DNA of 64,000 nt, from NCBI RefSeq assembly GCF_006539345.1, contig NZ_BJMV01000002.1:186001-250000 (forward strand), in the 5' to 3' direction. The translations under genes were made by a program, and so were the position numbers. The DNA comes from Acetobacter peroxydans. GTDB taxonomy: Bacteria; Pseudomonadota; Alphaproteobacteria; Acetobacterales; Acetobacteraceae. Positions 18,179-26,668 of this stretch are shown piece by piece. The notes below the pieces were generated by a model that ran no database searches, had not been told where the DNA came from, and saw only the letters and a program-made list of their open reading frames with translations. Positions within the stretch are counted from its first letter, which is position 1. The number at the start of each line of letters is the position of its first letter.

Positions 18179-18850
18179 ATGAGCATACGGTCAGCAAACC
18201 TGAAGCAGGCTGTCTCGCTGGCAGCCATGGCGCTGGCGACAGGAATGATGCCTCAGCCCATGTTCCGGGACCCCGAGCGTGATGCCGCCCTGCGTGCTCT
18301 GGCGGCTGTGGCGGGCCAGCGGGGCTGGGCCCTGTCCGTTCTGCGGGATGTGGCGGGTGAGGAAGCGGAGCTACTGTTCCCTGGAGGCGAGATCGAACTG
18401 GTGGAAGCCTGGTCTGACCTGTGTGATCGGGACATGCTGGCTCTCATGCAGGATACGTCCGAGCCGCGGCTGAGCCTGCGTGTGCGCGAGGCGTTGCTGC
18501 TCCGTCTGCCGATGAATGATGCAACGCGCCGGGCGGCGGCCCGGGGTGTTTCGGCACAGCTTGTAGGAGGCGGGCAGGCTGCATTCCGTCGCGGGTGGAT
18601 GCGTACGGTCAATGCTATCTGGATGGCAGCGCGTGATGAATCATCGGGTGCAACCTATCTGACCAAGCGCCTGACATTGGCGCAGGTTTATGCAGCGACT
18701 TTCCTGTACTGGCTGGCGGGTGCACCGGACGAGGCGGCTCTTGCCGCATTCGTGGACAGGCGGCTGGCTTGTGTGCGGCGTCTGGGGCAGGCGTGGGGGC
18801 AGATTGCAGGGCGGGTGATGGGGCTTGTCCGGCCGCAGGCGGCGGGTTAG
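18179..18850 (+). CDS. COQ9-family (rpsU-divergent) ubiquinone biosynthesis protein
   Basis: The 223-residue protein has the COQ9 C-terminal signature TKRLTLAQVYAATFLYWLAG and the preceding helix-rich TetR-like region (ALRALAAVAGQRGW, LRDVAGEEAELLFPGG). Mitochondrial COQ9 binds lipids and presents quinone intermediates to COQ7. Alphaproteobacterial members are assumed to act in ubiquinone synthesis, but the bacterial role is inferred. It lies three bases after def and is adjacent to divergent rpsU, the known context of this family. Confidence 0.82.
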   Translation: MSIRSANLKQAVSLAAMALATGMMPQPMFRDPERDAALRALAAVAGQRGWALSVLRDVAGEEAELLFPGGEIELVEAWSDLCDRDMLALMQDTSEPRLSLRVREALLLRLPMNDATRRAAARGVSAQLVGGGQAAFRRGWMRTVNAIWMAARDESSGATYLTKRLTLAQVYAATFLYWLAGAPDEAALAAFVDRRLACVRRLGQAWGQIAGRVMGLVRPQAAG

Positions 18851-18865
18851 GGCGGTCTAGCGCTC

Positions 18866-19393
18866 ATGGCTGCTCTGACTTCGCGTGCCGCAGCAGGAGC
18901 GGACCTGCTGTTCCTGCGCGACGAGCGGTTGCGCTTTGCGCAGGCGCTCATGTTTCTGGCACAGCGGGACATGGCGGAAGCCGTGGCGCCTATGTTGGAG
19001 GAAGACGGGCTAGGGCCGGCACAGTATCGTGTCATGCAGGTTCTGGCCTTCAGTCCCGGCATCCCCGTAAGCAGGTTGCAGGACATTTTGGGCGTAACAA
19101 AGCAAAGTCTGGGTCGAACCCTGCACGAACTGGAAGAGCGCCAGTATCTCGAGATCCGGCGGGGCCGGGAAGACAGGCGGTTGCGGCTGCTGTTTCTGAC
19201 GACAGCCGGGCAGGATGCGGAGGCTCGGCTGTTTGCCGTGGTGCGACAGAGATTGATGGCGGCGTATCGGGAAGCGGGGGGGGCGGCGGTGGAAGGATTC
19301 GGGCGGGTCATGCGTGGCATGTTGTCCGAGCACAGCCGGAGCGTTCTGGTGGATGAAGGCAGCATAGACGCCGGGCGCCCGCATGGCGCTTAA
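18866..19393 (+). CDS. MarR-family transcriptional regulator (PetP-like)
   Basis: Winged-helix dimeric regulator of 175 residues. The MarR core is visible: QYRVMQVLAFSPGIPVSRLQDILGVTKQSLGRTLHELEERQYLE (helix-turn-helix), then the wing with GREDRRLRLLFLTTAGQ. An OmpR-type response regulator and a sensor kinase follow directly. A MarR gene before a response regulator recalls the petP-petR pair of Rhodobacter, which is linked to cytochrome bc1 gene expression there. Whether that function applies here is inference. No pet genes are in the window. Confidence 0.82.
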   Translation: MAALTSRAAAGADLLFLRDERLRFAQALMFLAQRDMAEAVAPMLEEDGLGPAQYRVMQVLAFSPGIPVSRLQDILGVTKQSLGRTLHELEERQYLEIRRGREDRRLRLLFLTTAGQDAEARLFAVVRQRLMAAYREAGGAAVEGFGRVMRGMLSEHSRSVLVDEGSIDAGRPHGA

Positions 19394-19412
19394 GGCGACA
19401 GGAGTACAGCCG

Positions 19413-20114
19413 TTGGAAGAAGAACCCGTATCGCATGTTCTGGTGGTGGACGATGACCCGAGGCTGCGACGCCTGCTGCACCGTTACCTGTTTGAAAATG
19501 GCTTCCGTATCAGTGTCGCAGCACATGCTGCGGAAGCACGGCAGACCCTCAACGGGATTCAGCCGGATGCCATCGTGCTGGATGTGAATATGCCCGGACA
19601 GGACGGGCTGGATTTTACCCGAAGCCTGCGGGCCGAAGGAATGGACATGCCCATTATCCTGCTGACGGCCCGTGGTGAGCCGGAAGATCGGATCACCGGG
19701 CTGGAAGCAGGCGCGGACGATTATCTAGGTAAACCGTTTGAACCGCGTGAATTACTGCTGAGACTTAAGGCGCATCTGCGGCGGCACCAGCCTGCGCCAG
19801 CACCGGGGACGCCACGGATTATCCGTCTGGGGGACAAGGAGTTTGACCTGGAGCGCCTGCTGCTACAGGGGCCGGACGGGAATATCCACCTGACCGGGGG
19901 CGAGGCGGCTTTGCTGGCCGTGCTCTCACGCAGGCCGGGTGAGGTCTTTACGCGTGAAGAAATCGCTACTGCGCTGGATATGCTCGAAATAGGTGAGCGC
20001 GCGGTGGATGTGCAGGTTACCCGTTTGCGCCGGTGTATTGAAACAGACCCGAGGGAGCCCCGCTTTTTGCAGACTGTCAGAGGGCGCGGTTACGTCCTGA
20101 AGCCGGGCCTGTAG
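19413..20114 (+). CDS. OmpR/PhoB-family response regulator (PetR-like)
   Basis: The receiver domain has the acidic cluster DDD near residue 13, the phosphoacceptor Asp at about 57 (IVLDVNMPGQDG), LTARG, and Lys about 107 in YLGKPFEPREL. The C-terminal winged helix ends with VDVQVTRLRRCIETDPREPRFLQTVRGRGYVL. I prefer the TTG at 19413 because AGGAG lies eight bases upstream and the N-terminus then matches relatives. The ATG at 19383 would overlap the marR gene by 11 bases and lacks a Shine-Dalgarno sequence. The cognate kinase follows six bases after the stop. Confidence 0.88.
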   Translation: MEEEPVSHVLVVDDDPRLRRLLHRYLFENGFRISVAAHAAEARQTLNGIQPDAIVLDVNMPGQDGLDFTRSLRAEGMDMPIILLTARGEPEDRITGLEAGADDYLGKPFEPRELLLRLKAHLRRHQPAPAPGTPRIIRLGDKEFDLERLLLQGPDGNIHLTGGEAALLAVLSRRPGEVFTREEIATALDMLEIGERAVDVQVTRLRRCIETDPREPRFLQTVRGRGYVLKPGL

Positions 20115-20120
20115 ATACGG

Positions 20121-21503
20121 ATGAGCAGGGGGGCGAAATTCTGGCGAGTGCTGGTGGAGCAGGTAAGCCGTAGGGCGGAGAAAATCGTGCGGCGTTTTCT
20201 GCCCCGCTCATTTTTGGGCCGGTCGTTGCTGATCGTGCTGTTTCCGCTGCTGGCCACGCAGGGCATCGCGCTTGAACTGTTTTACGGTAATTTTCTCAAG
20301 GTCGTCTCCCGTCGTCTGACAGATAGCGTGGCCTCGGAAGTGGTCTTGTCGCTTAATGCGCTGGAGCGGCTCAAAAACCCGCAGGACAAGGCCTGGTTTG
20401 TCTCGCAGGCGTGGTCACACCTACATCTGCGTGAGCAGTGGCAACCGGGCATGAAGCTGGACCACTTCGGTTCTACCCACGTTCTGGGGCCGATGGATGA
20501 TGATCTGGTGCGCGATCTGGGCTCTGCCATAGCCTATCCGTTTTATATTTCCTGGAATCGTGACCCGCGCAAGGTTCGCATTTTTATACAGTTGCCGGAT
20601 GGCGTCCTGATAGTGGATGCCCCCCGCAAACGGCTGGACATGGGGCAGATCTGGCTGTTTGTGGCCTGGACGGTGGGCAGCACGCTGCTGCTGTTCATGC
20701 TCGCCAGCCTGTTCATGAGCCGGCAGGTCAGGGCTATCCGCATGTTGGGTCATGCGGCGGAACAGTTCGGGCTGGGGCGGGATGTGGGGCTGATACGCCC
20801 TACAGGCGCGCAGGAGGTCCGCAAGGCTGCTGTAGCGTTTAATCGGATGCAGGCACGCATCCACCGCTTTGTCGCGCAAAGGACGCGGGTTCTGGCCGGG
20901 GTGTCGCACGACCTGCGCACCCCTCTGACCCGTCTGCGGCTTTCGCTTGTCATGTTGCCGCAGTCCGGCGTCGTGCGGGCCGAAGATCTCCGGCAGGACA
21001 TCGACGACATGGTAGGCGACGTGGTGGAGATGGAAAACCTGATCGGCACCTACCTTGCCTTCGTGCGGGGCGAGGGGATGGAAAAGATCGAGGAGGTGTC
21101 TCTGCGGCCGTTCCTGAAGGAAATTGTGGCGGCTGCGGCGCGGGCAGGCGGGCGCGAGGTCAGGCTGGAGGTTTCGCCAGGACTTGTGGTGCCCATGCGG
21201 CCTGATGCCATGCGCCGGACCCTGACCAATCTCATCGACAATGCCAGCCGTCATGGTGCGTGCGTGAGCCTGATAGTCAGGGTGACACCGGACAAGGTGA
21301 TGTTTCTGGTGGATGACAATGGGCCGGGGATCGAACCTGACCGGCGCGAACGTGTGCTGACGGCTTTTGAAAGCAGTCAGGTCAACGGCACGGGGCTTGG
21401 GCTGACCATTTCACGCGATATCGTGCGCGCTCATGGGGGGGAACTGACGCTGGAGGACTCGCCTCAGGGTGGGCTGCGCGTCAGGATTACCCTGCCGCGC
21501 TAG
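20121..21503 (+). CDS. EnvZ-like sensor histidine kinase
   Basis: Inner-membrane kinase of 460 residues. TM1 (SLLIVLFPLLATQGIALELF) and TM2 (WLFVAWTVGSTLLLFMLASLFM) flank a periplasmic sensor of about 140 residues. A HAMP segment follows, then the dimerisation helix VSHDLRTPLTRLRL with the phosphorylated His at about 263, and the ATPase domain with NLIDNASRHG, VDDNGPGI and GTGLGLTIS. It is the likely partner of the preceding response regulator. The signal is unknown; EnvZ itself responds to osmolarity. Confidence 0.92.
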   Translation: MSRGAKFWRVLVEQVSRRAEKIVRRFLPRSFLGRSLLIVLFPLLATQGIALELFYGNFLKVVSRRLTDSVASEVVLSLNALERLKNPQDKAWFVSQAWSHLHLREQWQPGMKLDHFGSTHVLGPMDDDLVRDLGSAIAYPFYISWNRDPRKVRIFIQLPDGVLIVDAPRKRLDMGQIWLFVAWTVGSTLLLFMLASLFMSRQVRAIRMLGHAAEQFGLGRDVGLIRPTGAQEVRKAAVAFNRMQARIHRFVAQRTRVLAGVSHDLRTPLTRLRLSLVMLPQSGVVRAEDLRQDIDDMVGDVVEMENLIGTYLAFVRGEGMEKIEEVSLRPFLKEIVAAAARAGGREVRLEVSPGLVVPMRPDAMRRTLTNLIDNASRHGACVSLIVRVTPDKVMFLVDDNGPGIEPDRRERVLTAFESSQVNGTGLGLTISRDIVRAHGGELTLEDSPQGGLRVRITLPR

Positions 21504-21507
21504 GCAA

Positions 21508-22065
21508 TCAGAGGGAGTTGCCCGAGCCAAAGTGGCCGGGGCCCTGATTGTTATAGCCGCCCATCATGCCGCCAGCCGAGCCGGAACCCATCATGTTCTG
21601 CATGGGATTGTAGCGGCCGACATTGCCCAGAATCTGTTGCAGGATGTTGACCTTGGTGCCGGGCGTCGGGGTGATTTTGGAAACCATGGCCACATGGATG
21701 GCGTCCTTGCGGTCAAGGGCGCGCACGCTTTGCAACGTGCCGGACGGCGTGAATTTGAGAACCACAACATCCTGTTTGATAACAGCCGGATAATCCATCG
21801 GCACCAGGTGGGTGGTCATGGAAATGTAAATCCAGGTGTTGTCGTCAAAGGCCCCTTTGGTGGTGGGGGTGCCCATCAGGTCGAGCGCATCGGCGCGGCT
21901 GCTGGAACCGGGAATGAGCTGGTTGTAGTCATCCGCCTCGACCAGTGACCCGCGCGGGATAGGCGTTGGAGAAAAAACCGCGCAGCCGGAAAGGGCCAGT
22001 ACCGCCGCAAGGGCTGTGCAGGCGCCGTGCAGGCGCGTCATCCGGTTGCGGCGTGGCAGTGTCAT
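21508..22065 (-). CDS. bamE: BamE/SmpA/OmlA-domain outer-membrane lipoprotein
   Basis: Lipoprotein with a signal sequence ending in the lipobox LSGC, so Cys becomes the lipidated N-terminus. The BamE-like core has LIPGSSSRADALDLMGTPTTKGAFDDNTWIYIS and VVVLKFTPSGTLQSV. BamE is a small subunit of the beta-barrel assembly machine. The Gly/Met/Asn-rich tail is longer than in E. coli BamE. I start at the ATG at 22065, just before the charged signal-peptide start; upstream in-frame sequence overlaps the yceD promoter region. It is divergent from the yceD-rpmF-plsX-fabH cluster, a common alphaproteobacterial layout. Confidence 0.87.
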   Translation of the reverse strand: MTLPRRNRMTRLHGACTALAAVLALSGCAVFSPTPIPRGSLVEADDYNQLIPGSSSRADALDLMGTPTTKGAFDDNTWIYISMTTHLVPMDYPAVIKQDVVVLKFTPSGTLQSVRALDRKDAIHVAMVSKITPTPGTKVNILQQILGNVGRYNPMQNMMGSGSAGGMMGGYNNQGPGHFGSGNSL

Positions 22066-22335
22066 GACGTTCAGGCTTCCCTGCGTTTTTGTCCCCTGTG
22101 GTATCAGGCCATTAGATGCAGGCTTGATCCAGCGGGGCTCATCTTCTGTTCGGATGCCCCAACCATGGCGGTGCGTCAATTCCTCAATGGCTATTTGTGG
22201 CGTATTTCCGCCTTGGGGCAAGGCATTACTCCCCTGTTGCGGGGGGATATGATAAGGTGGCCCGTGTGCCATGGCGCGGGCGTGGCCCGCAGGCACGCGA
22301 CTTCAAGAGCCATTGTGCCACCTGTGGAGGTTTCC

Positions 22336-22890
22336 ATGAAAGACAGGCCTGAATTTTCTCGCCCTCTGGCTGTGCGCCGAATCGGTGCAAACGGCACGGA
22401 AATCACGGTGGAGGCGACAGAGGCGGAGTGTCGCGCCGTGGCTGCACGTCTCAGGCTGCCGCAGATTGATATGCTGCGCTGCCGTTACCACCTGCGCGAA
22501 CAGGGGCGGGGTGTGGTGGAGGCGCAGGGCGCTCTGGCGGCACGCTTCATGCAGACCTGCGTTGTCAGTCTTGAAAGTTTTGAGGATATGATTGCGGGCT
22601 CTTTTGTGGTTCGTTTCGTCCCGGCCGAGCATTTTGTGGAGTCTGATCTGCCGGATATGGATGCGGTGGATGAAATTCCCTATGAGGGCCAGGATATCGA
22701 TCTGGGAGAGGCCGTGGTCGAGCAGTTCGCGCTGGAGCTGGACCCGTATCCCCACGCGCCGGATATTGATCTGCCGCCCGGCCTTGTTATGGATGAGGAC
22801 AGCGCGGAAGACCCCTTGGTGCGCGATGAGGGTGCGCAGCGGCCCCATCCTTTCGCGGCGCTGTCGCGCTGGAACGGGGGAAAAGCCTGA
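22336..22890 (+). CDS. yceD: YceD-family (DUF177) protein
   Basis: A 184-residue acidic protein of the YceD family, which in many bacteria precedes rpmF and is implicated in 23S rRNA maturation. Recognisable are FSRPLAVRRIG, QGALAARFMQTCVVSLESFEDMI, FVVRFVPAE and the acidic EIPYEGQDIDLGEAVVEQFALELDPYP stretch. The ATG at 22336 follows GGAGG by five bases. rpmF lies downstream but has its own predicted promoter. Confidence 0.85.
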   Translation: MKDRPEFSRPLAVRRIGANGTEITVEATEAECRAVAARLRLPQIDMLRCRYHLREQGRGVVEAQGALAARFMQTCVVSLESFEDMIAGSFVVRFVPAEHFVESDLPDMDAVDEIPYEGQDIDLGEAVVEQFALELDPYPHAPDIDLPPGLVMDEDSAEDPLVRDEGAQRPHPFAALSRWNGGKA

Positions 22891-22928
22891 GGGGGCGTAA
22901 AGAAGACGGGGGTTTTCTTTTTGCATTA

Positions 22929-22957
22929 CTTGCGAAAAAGCCCTCCGTCTGCTAGAG
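22929..22957 (+). promoter_or_regulatory. Predicted sigma-70 promoter for rpmF
   Basis: CTTGCG at 22929-22934, a 17-base spacer, then CTAGAG at 22952-22957. It fits the alphaproteobacterial consensus well. Transcription would start about 100 bases before rpmF. Confidence 0.55.
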
Positions 22958-23062
22958 GCCCCGGCTCAGTCTGGTGATGAACCGAATGGTGTTGTCTGGT
23001 AGGGCGCAGGAACGCGAGCCGGGCATTTATTAACTTGTCTTTGCAGGAAGGGGCTCAGGCTC

Positions 23063-23266
23063 ATGGCTGTACCCAAAAGAAAAACTTCGCCTTCTCGTCG
23101 TGGTATGCGTCGCAGCCACGAAGCACTCCGCGTCGAGGCTTTCGCTGAATGCTCGAACTGCGGTGAGCTGAAGCGCCCACACCACGTCTGCAGCCATTGC
23201 GGCCATTACGATGGGCGTGAAGTGGTTGCCGCCGGTAAGGCGCTGAAGGTAGCCGTACGCGCCTGA
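23063..23266 (+). CDS. rpmF: 50S ribosomal protein L32
   Basis: Basic 67-residue protein starting [21 protein letters not shown] with a zinc ribbon (CSNC and CSHC), so it is the zinc-binding form. Its place between yceD and plsX is the classic bacterial order, linking ribosome and phospholipid synthesis. Confidence 0.97.
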   Translation: MAVPKRKTSPSRRGMRRSHEALRVEAFAECSNCGELKRPHHVCSHCGHYDGREVVAAGKALKVAVRA

Positions 23267-23347
23267 TTTTTTCAGGCGGGTATTGAGCGTGCGCTCAGGC
23301 GTGCGGATACGGGAGCAAGGTATCTGCGGCATGGCAGAGAAGCAGGC

Positions 23348-24454
23348 ATGAACAAGACCGAGATTCCAGACAGTTTTCCTTCCGATCCCTCAGGGGCGTT
23401 CAGCCTTGCGGTGGATGGAATGGGAGGCGATGGGGCTCCCGAGGTCGTTGTTGCCGGGCTTGCCATTGCCGCGGAACGTCACCGTGATCTGCGTGTGCTG
23501 CTGATCGGGGACGAGGCCAGACTGCAACCGCTTCTGGCCAAGTATCCGCGTGCGGCGGCGGTTTGCACCGTGTGGCATACCGATGTGTCCATCCCTATGG
23601 ACATGAAGCCCACGCAGGCCCTGCGGCAGCGGCAGTCTTCCATGCGTCTGGCCATGGATGCCGTGGCCAGTGGGCGGGCTCAGGGTGTGGTCTCCGCTGG
23701 TAATAGCGGGGCCATGCTGGCCTTGGCCAAGATTGTGATCAAAACCCTGCCGGGGATTTCCCGTCCCGCCATGGCGGCTATCAGCCCGACCGTGAAGGGC
23801 GATGTGGTCATGCTGGACCTGGGTGCCAATGTCGTATGCGACTGGCGCAATCTGGTCGAGTTCGCGGTTATGGGCGAAGCCTTTGCCAAGGCGGTGCTGG
23901 GCCTTCCGGCCCCGACAATCGGCCTGCTCAATATCGGCTCTGAAGAACTCAAGGGCGACGAAAAGCTGCGCGTCGCGGCGGAAATGCTGCGCGAAAGCCC
24001 GCTGGCTGCCCAGTTCCATGGCTTTGTGGAAGGCCATGATATTACTGCTGGAACGACCGATGTGGTCGTGACCGACGGCTTTACCGGCAATGTGGCGCTT
24101 AAAACGGGAGAAGGTGTGCTGAAAATGGCCACCACCCTGCTGCGTCGCGTGTTCCAGAGCAGTGTGCTGGCAAAAATCGGCTATCTGCTCGTCCGGCCCG
24201 GTCTGGAACGGATGAAGGAATGGCTGGACCCCCGGCGTTACAATGGTGCCGTGTTTGTTGGCCTCAATGGCGTGGTGGTCAAATCCCATGGCGGTACCGA
24301 CGCTGAAGGGTTTGCTGCAGCGGTTGACGTGGCCATGGACATGGTTACGCACGGTTTCAATGATAGCATCCGTGAGCGTCTCAGCCATATGGGGGCGCTG
24401 CTTTCCCGGCAGAAGGTGGCCGAAGAACGCGAGGTTGCGGTTCCGGTTTCCTGA
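23348..24454 (+). CDS. plsX: Phosphate acyltransferase PlsX
   Basis: Converts acyl-ACP to acyl-phosphate for the PlsY step of phospholipid synthesis; a peripheral membrane enzyme. It shows LAVDGMGGDGAPEVVVAGL at the N-terminus, GVVSAGNSGAMLALAK, LDLGANVVC, LLNIGSEELKG and VVTDGFTGNVALKTGEG. It is 368 residues, slightly long because of 15 extra N-terminal residues and a C-terminal tail. fabH follows 81 bases downstream. Confidence 0.96.
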   Translation: MNKTEIPDSFPSDPSGAFSLAVDGMGGDGAPEVVVAGLAIAAERHRDLRVLLIGDEARLQPLLAKYPRAAAVCTVWHTDVSIPMDMKPTQALRQRQSSMRLAMDAVASGRAQGVVSAGNSGAMLALAKIVIKTLPGISRPAMAAISPTVKGDVVMLDLGANVVCDWRNLVEFAVMGEAFAKAVLGLPAPTIGLLNIGSEELKGDEKLRVAAEMLRESPLAAQFHGFVEGHDITAGTTDVVVTDGFTGNVALKTGEGVLKMATTLLRRVFQSSVLAKIGYLLVRPGLERMKEWLDPRRYNGAVFVGLNGVVVKSHGGTDAEGFAAAVDVAMDMVTHGFNDSIRERLSHMGALLSRQKVAEEREVAVPVS

Positions 24455-24535
24455 GCAGACACATAGACATGAACTGGCCGGTCGTGGTGAGCAGCGTGTA
24501 TGTCCGTTGCGGCGGCGGATAATGAAAGAATGGCG

Positions 24536-25501
24536 ATGACGAAGCACGCGCTTCTGATCGGGTCTGGCAGCTGCCTGCCAGACAGGGTTGTGACCAATGA
24601 CGAACTGGCGGTCCGGCTGGATACCTCGGATGAGTGGATCAGAACCCGCACCGGCATTACCCGTCGCCATATGGCCGGACCGGATGATACAGCCGCCAGC
24701 ATGGCCGCGCGCGCTGCTCAGGCCGCCCTTGATTACGCCGGGTTGGTTGCCGACGATATCGACGCTATTTTTCTGGCTACCGCGACGCCGGATCAGGCTT
24801 TCCCCGCGACCGCTGTGCGCGTTCAGGCCCTGCTGGGTATGACGCGGGGCTTCGGTTTCGATATTTCCGCAGCCTGTTCGGGGTTTATTTTTGCGTTGGC
24901 TACGGCTGATGCCTATATCCGCTCTGGCATGATCCGCAAGGCGCTGGTTATTGGCAGCGAGGTTTATTCCCGCATTCTGGACTGGTCTGACCGCGGTACC
25001 TGCGTGCTGTTCGGCGATGGCGCGGGCGCTGTGGTTCTCTCCGCGTCCGATGAGGACGACGGGCGGGGCCTTCTTGCCACCCACCTGCATTCCGACGGCA
25101 CGCTGGGCGATCTGCTCTATGTCGATGGCGCCGTCGGGCAGCCTGACAAAACGGGCCATCTGGTCATGAGCGGGCGGGATGTGTTCCGCCATGCCGTCTC
25201 CAAGCTCTCTTCCGCTGTTGATGAGGCGCTGGCGGCACGGGGGCTGGCCTATGCCGATGTGGACTGGCTGGTGCCGCATCAGGCCAATATCCGTATTATC
25301 GAAGGGGTGGGCAAGAAGCTGGGTCTGCCTCCCGAGCGGGTGGTCGTAACGGTTGACCGGCACGCCAATACATCGGCTGCTTCTATCCCGCTGGCGCTGG
25401 ATGAGGCCGTGCGCGATGGGCGTATCCGCAAGGGCGATCTGGTGCTCCTTGAGGCGCTCGGCGGCGGTCTGACATGGGGTTCCGCATTGGTACGGATGTA
25501 A
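24536..25501 (+). CDS. fabH: 3-oxoacyl-ACP synthase III
   Basis: Condenses acetyl-CoA with malonyl-ACP to start fatty acid synthesis. The catalytic triad is visible: Cys about 114 in SAACSGF, His about 248 in PHQANIRI, Asn about 278 in HANTSAAS. Also present are TSDEWIRTRTGI and the C-terminal LEALGGGLTWGSALVRM. I chose the ATG at 24536; the ATG at 24530 is two codons earlier and equally possible. It belongs to the plsX-fabH-ihfA cluster. Confidence 0.96.
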   Translation: MTKHALLIGSGSCLPDRVVTNDELAVRLDTSDEWIRTRTGITRRHMAGPDDTAASMAARAAQAALDYAGLVADDIDAIFLATATPDQAFPATAVRVQALLGMTRGFGFDISAACSGFIFALATADAYIRSGMIRKALVIGSEVYSRILDWSDRGTCVLFGDGAGAVVLSASDEDDGRGLLATHLHSDGTLGDLLYVDGAVGQPDKTGHLVMSGRDVFRHAVSKLSSAVDEALAARGLAYADVDWLVPHQANIRIIEGVGKKLGLPPERVVVTVDRHANTSAASIPLALDEAVRDGRIRKGDLVLLEALGGGLTWGSALVRM

Positions 25502-25590
25502 CCAGCGGGCCTTTCCCCAGTTTCTTATAAAAATGCGCCTGTTGTGCGAATGAATTGACGCGCCCTGCGAGCATGGTTACGCTCCGATTC

Positions 25591-25911
25591 ATGGAAACTG
25601 TGACGCGTGCATCCTTGATAGAGCAGGTCTACCAGCAGGTAGGTCTGTCTCGCAAAGAGTCGTCTGTGCTCCTGGAAGATGTCCTGGAGACAGTCATGGA
25701 AGCGCTTGAACGCGGTGAAAGCGTCAAGATCAGTGGATTTGGCACCTTTGCCGTTCGCAAGAAAGGCAGACGAGCAGGGCGGAACCCGAAAACGGGTGAG
25801 GAAGTTCCGATCATGCCACGCTCCGTGCTGGTCTTCCGATCCAGTCAGCTTCTGAAAGCTGAAGTCAATCATGAATCGCCAGAAGGGTATGAGGGCAATG
25901 ATGATGACTGA
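25591..25911 (+). CDS. ihfA: Integration host factor subunit alpha
   Basis: DNA-bending HU/IHF-fold protein of about 106 residues. It has [64 protein letters not shown] and [14 protein letters not shown], with the Pro that intercalates into bent DNA. Position after fabH and before a MerR regulator is the standard alphaproteobacterial ihfA context. The start is not certain; 25591 gives the usual N-terminus. The partner gene ihfB is 5 kb away in this window. Confidence 0.93.
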   Translation: METVTRASLIEQVYQQVGLSRKESSVLLEDVLETVMEALERGESVKISGFGTFAVRKKGRRAGRNPKTGEEVPIMPRSVLVFRSSQLLKAEVNHESPEGYEGNDDD

Positions 25912-26488
25912 TTCTCCGGAAGGCAGAGGCCCCGAGCAGGAGAACATTGATCTGTTTGAGGCGCAGTTTTCCGAGGAAGAGGACAGGGGATTGGACGGGC
26001 TGGAAAAAGCACCGCAGGCTTTCAGAACCATTAGCGAAGTTGCAGATGAACTACATGTACCCCAGCACACGCTGAGGCTGTGGGAATCGCAGTTCCAGCA
26101 GGTGCGACCGGTCAAAAGGGCTGGCGGCCGCCGTTACTACCGTCAGGAGGATATCGCACTCCTGCGTCATATTGCAGACCTTCTGTACACGCAGGGCTAT
26201 ACGGTTAAAGGTGTGCAGCGGCTGCTGGATAGCGGCATGGTCGCGCCCATGCCTAACCGGGTGGTGATGGATGATACCCAGCCGGAACTGGCGGATGTGG
26301 TCGAGTCCTTTCAGGTGTCAGAGCCTGCGGCGCTGGTAGCGGTTGTCGCTACTGAAGAGGCTGTCGTTGCCTGCGCCCCGGAACCTGTGGTGTCCGTGGC
26401 GCCGCAGGCCCCTGATCTGCACCTGCGGGCCGAACTGGAAGGTATTCTGGTGGAGTTGCTGGCTATTCGCCAGAAACTTGTTGTTTAA
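25904..26488 (+). CDS. MerR-family transcriptional regulator
   Basis: The N-terminal acidic region is followed by a MerR DNA-binding domain: [51 protein letters not shown], then the dimerisation-like helix [13 protein letters not shown]. The C-terminal half is Val/Ala/Pro-rich without a recognisable ligand domain. It overlaps the end of ihfA. ATGs at 25871, 25898, 25901 and 25904 are in frame; I chose 25904, eight bases after GAGGG. The gene follows ihfA in many alphaproteobacteria; its targets are not known to me. Confidence 0.82.
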   Translation: MTDSPEGRGPEQENIDLFEAQFSEEEDRGLDGLEKAPQAFRTISEVADELHVPQHTLRLWESQFQQVRPVKRAGGRRYYRQEDIALLRHIADLLYTQGYTVKGVQRLLDSGMVAPMPNRVVMDDTQPELADVVESFQVSEPAALVAVVATEEAVVACAPEPVVSVAPQAPDLHLRAELEGILVELLAIRQKLVV

Positions 26489-26489
26489 G

Positions 26490-26528
26490 CAAAAAAACTA
26501 TCCCGCACGGTCTTGTGCCCTGCGGGAT
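26490..26528 (-). terminator. Minus-strand terminator beyond tRNA-Pro
   Basis: On the minus strand ATCCCGCA pairs with TGCGGGAT around a 13-base loop, then AG and seven T. This would stop transcripts from the minus-strand permease gene only after they pass antisense to tRNA-Pro. On the plus strand the hairpin lacks T's. Confidence 0.55.
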
Positions 26529-26556
26529 CGCCTGCTAAACACCACTCCACACTTAA

Positions 26557-26630
26557 CGGGCAGTAGCGCAGTCTGGTAGCGCATCAGTCTGGGGGACTGG
26601 GGGTCGTGGGTTCGAATCCCGCCTGCCCGA
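26557..26630 (+). tRNA. tRNA-Pro (anticodon GGG)
   Basis: A 74-base cloverleaf: acceptor CGGGCAG pairs with CTGCCCG, D-stem GCGC/GCGC, anticodon stem TCAGT/ACTGG with loop CTGGGGG, and T-arm GTGGG-TTCGAAT-CCCGC. The anticodon GGG is at 26591-26593 and reads CCC and CCU. The discriminator is A; the CCA end is not encoded. G36 and G37 make it a substrate for TrmD. The convergent permease gene ends 38 bases downstream. Confidence 0.97.
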
Positions 26631-26668
26631 TATTTTTCCGAAAAGTTGGTATGGCGAGGTTGCTCCTT

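Noticed and set aside
23390-25363. 657-residue open frame on the minus strand
   Set aside because: It lies antisense to plsX and fabH, both certain genes. Its His/Gln/Arg-rich composition marks it as a shadow.
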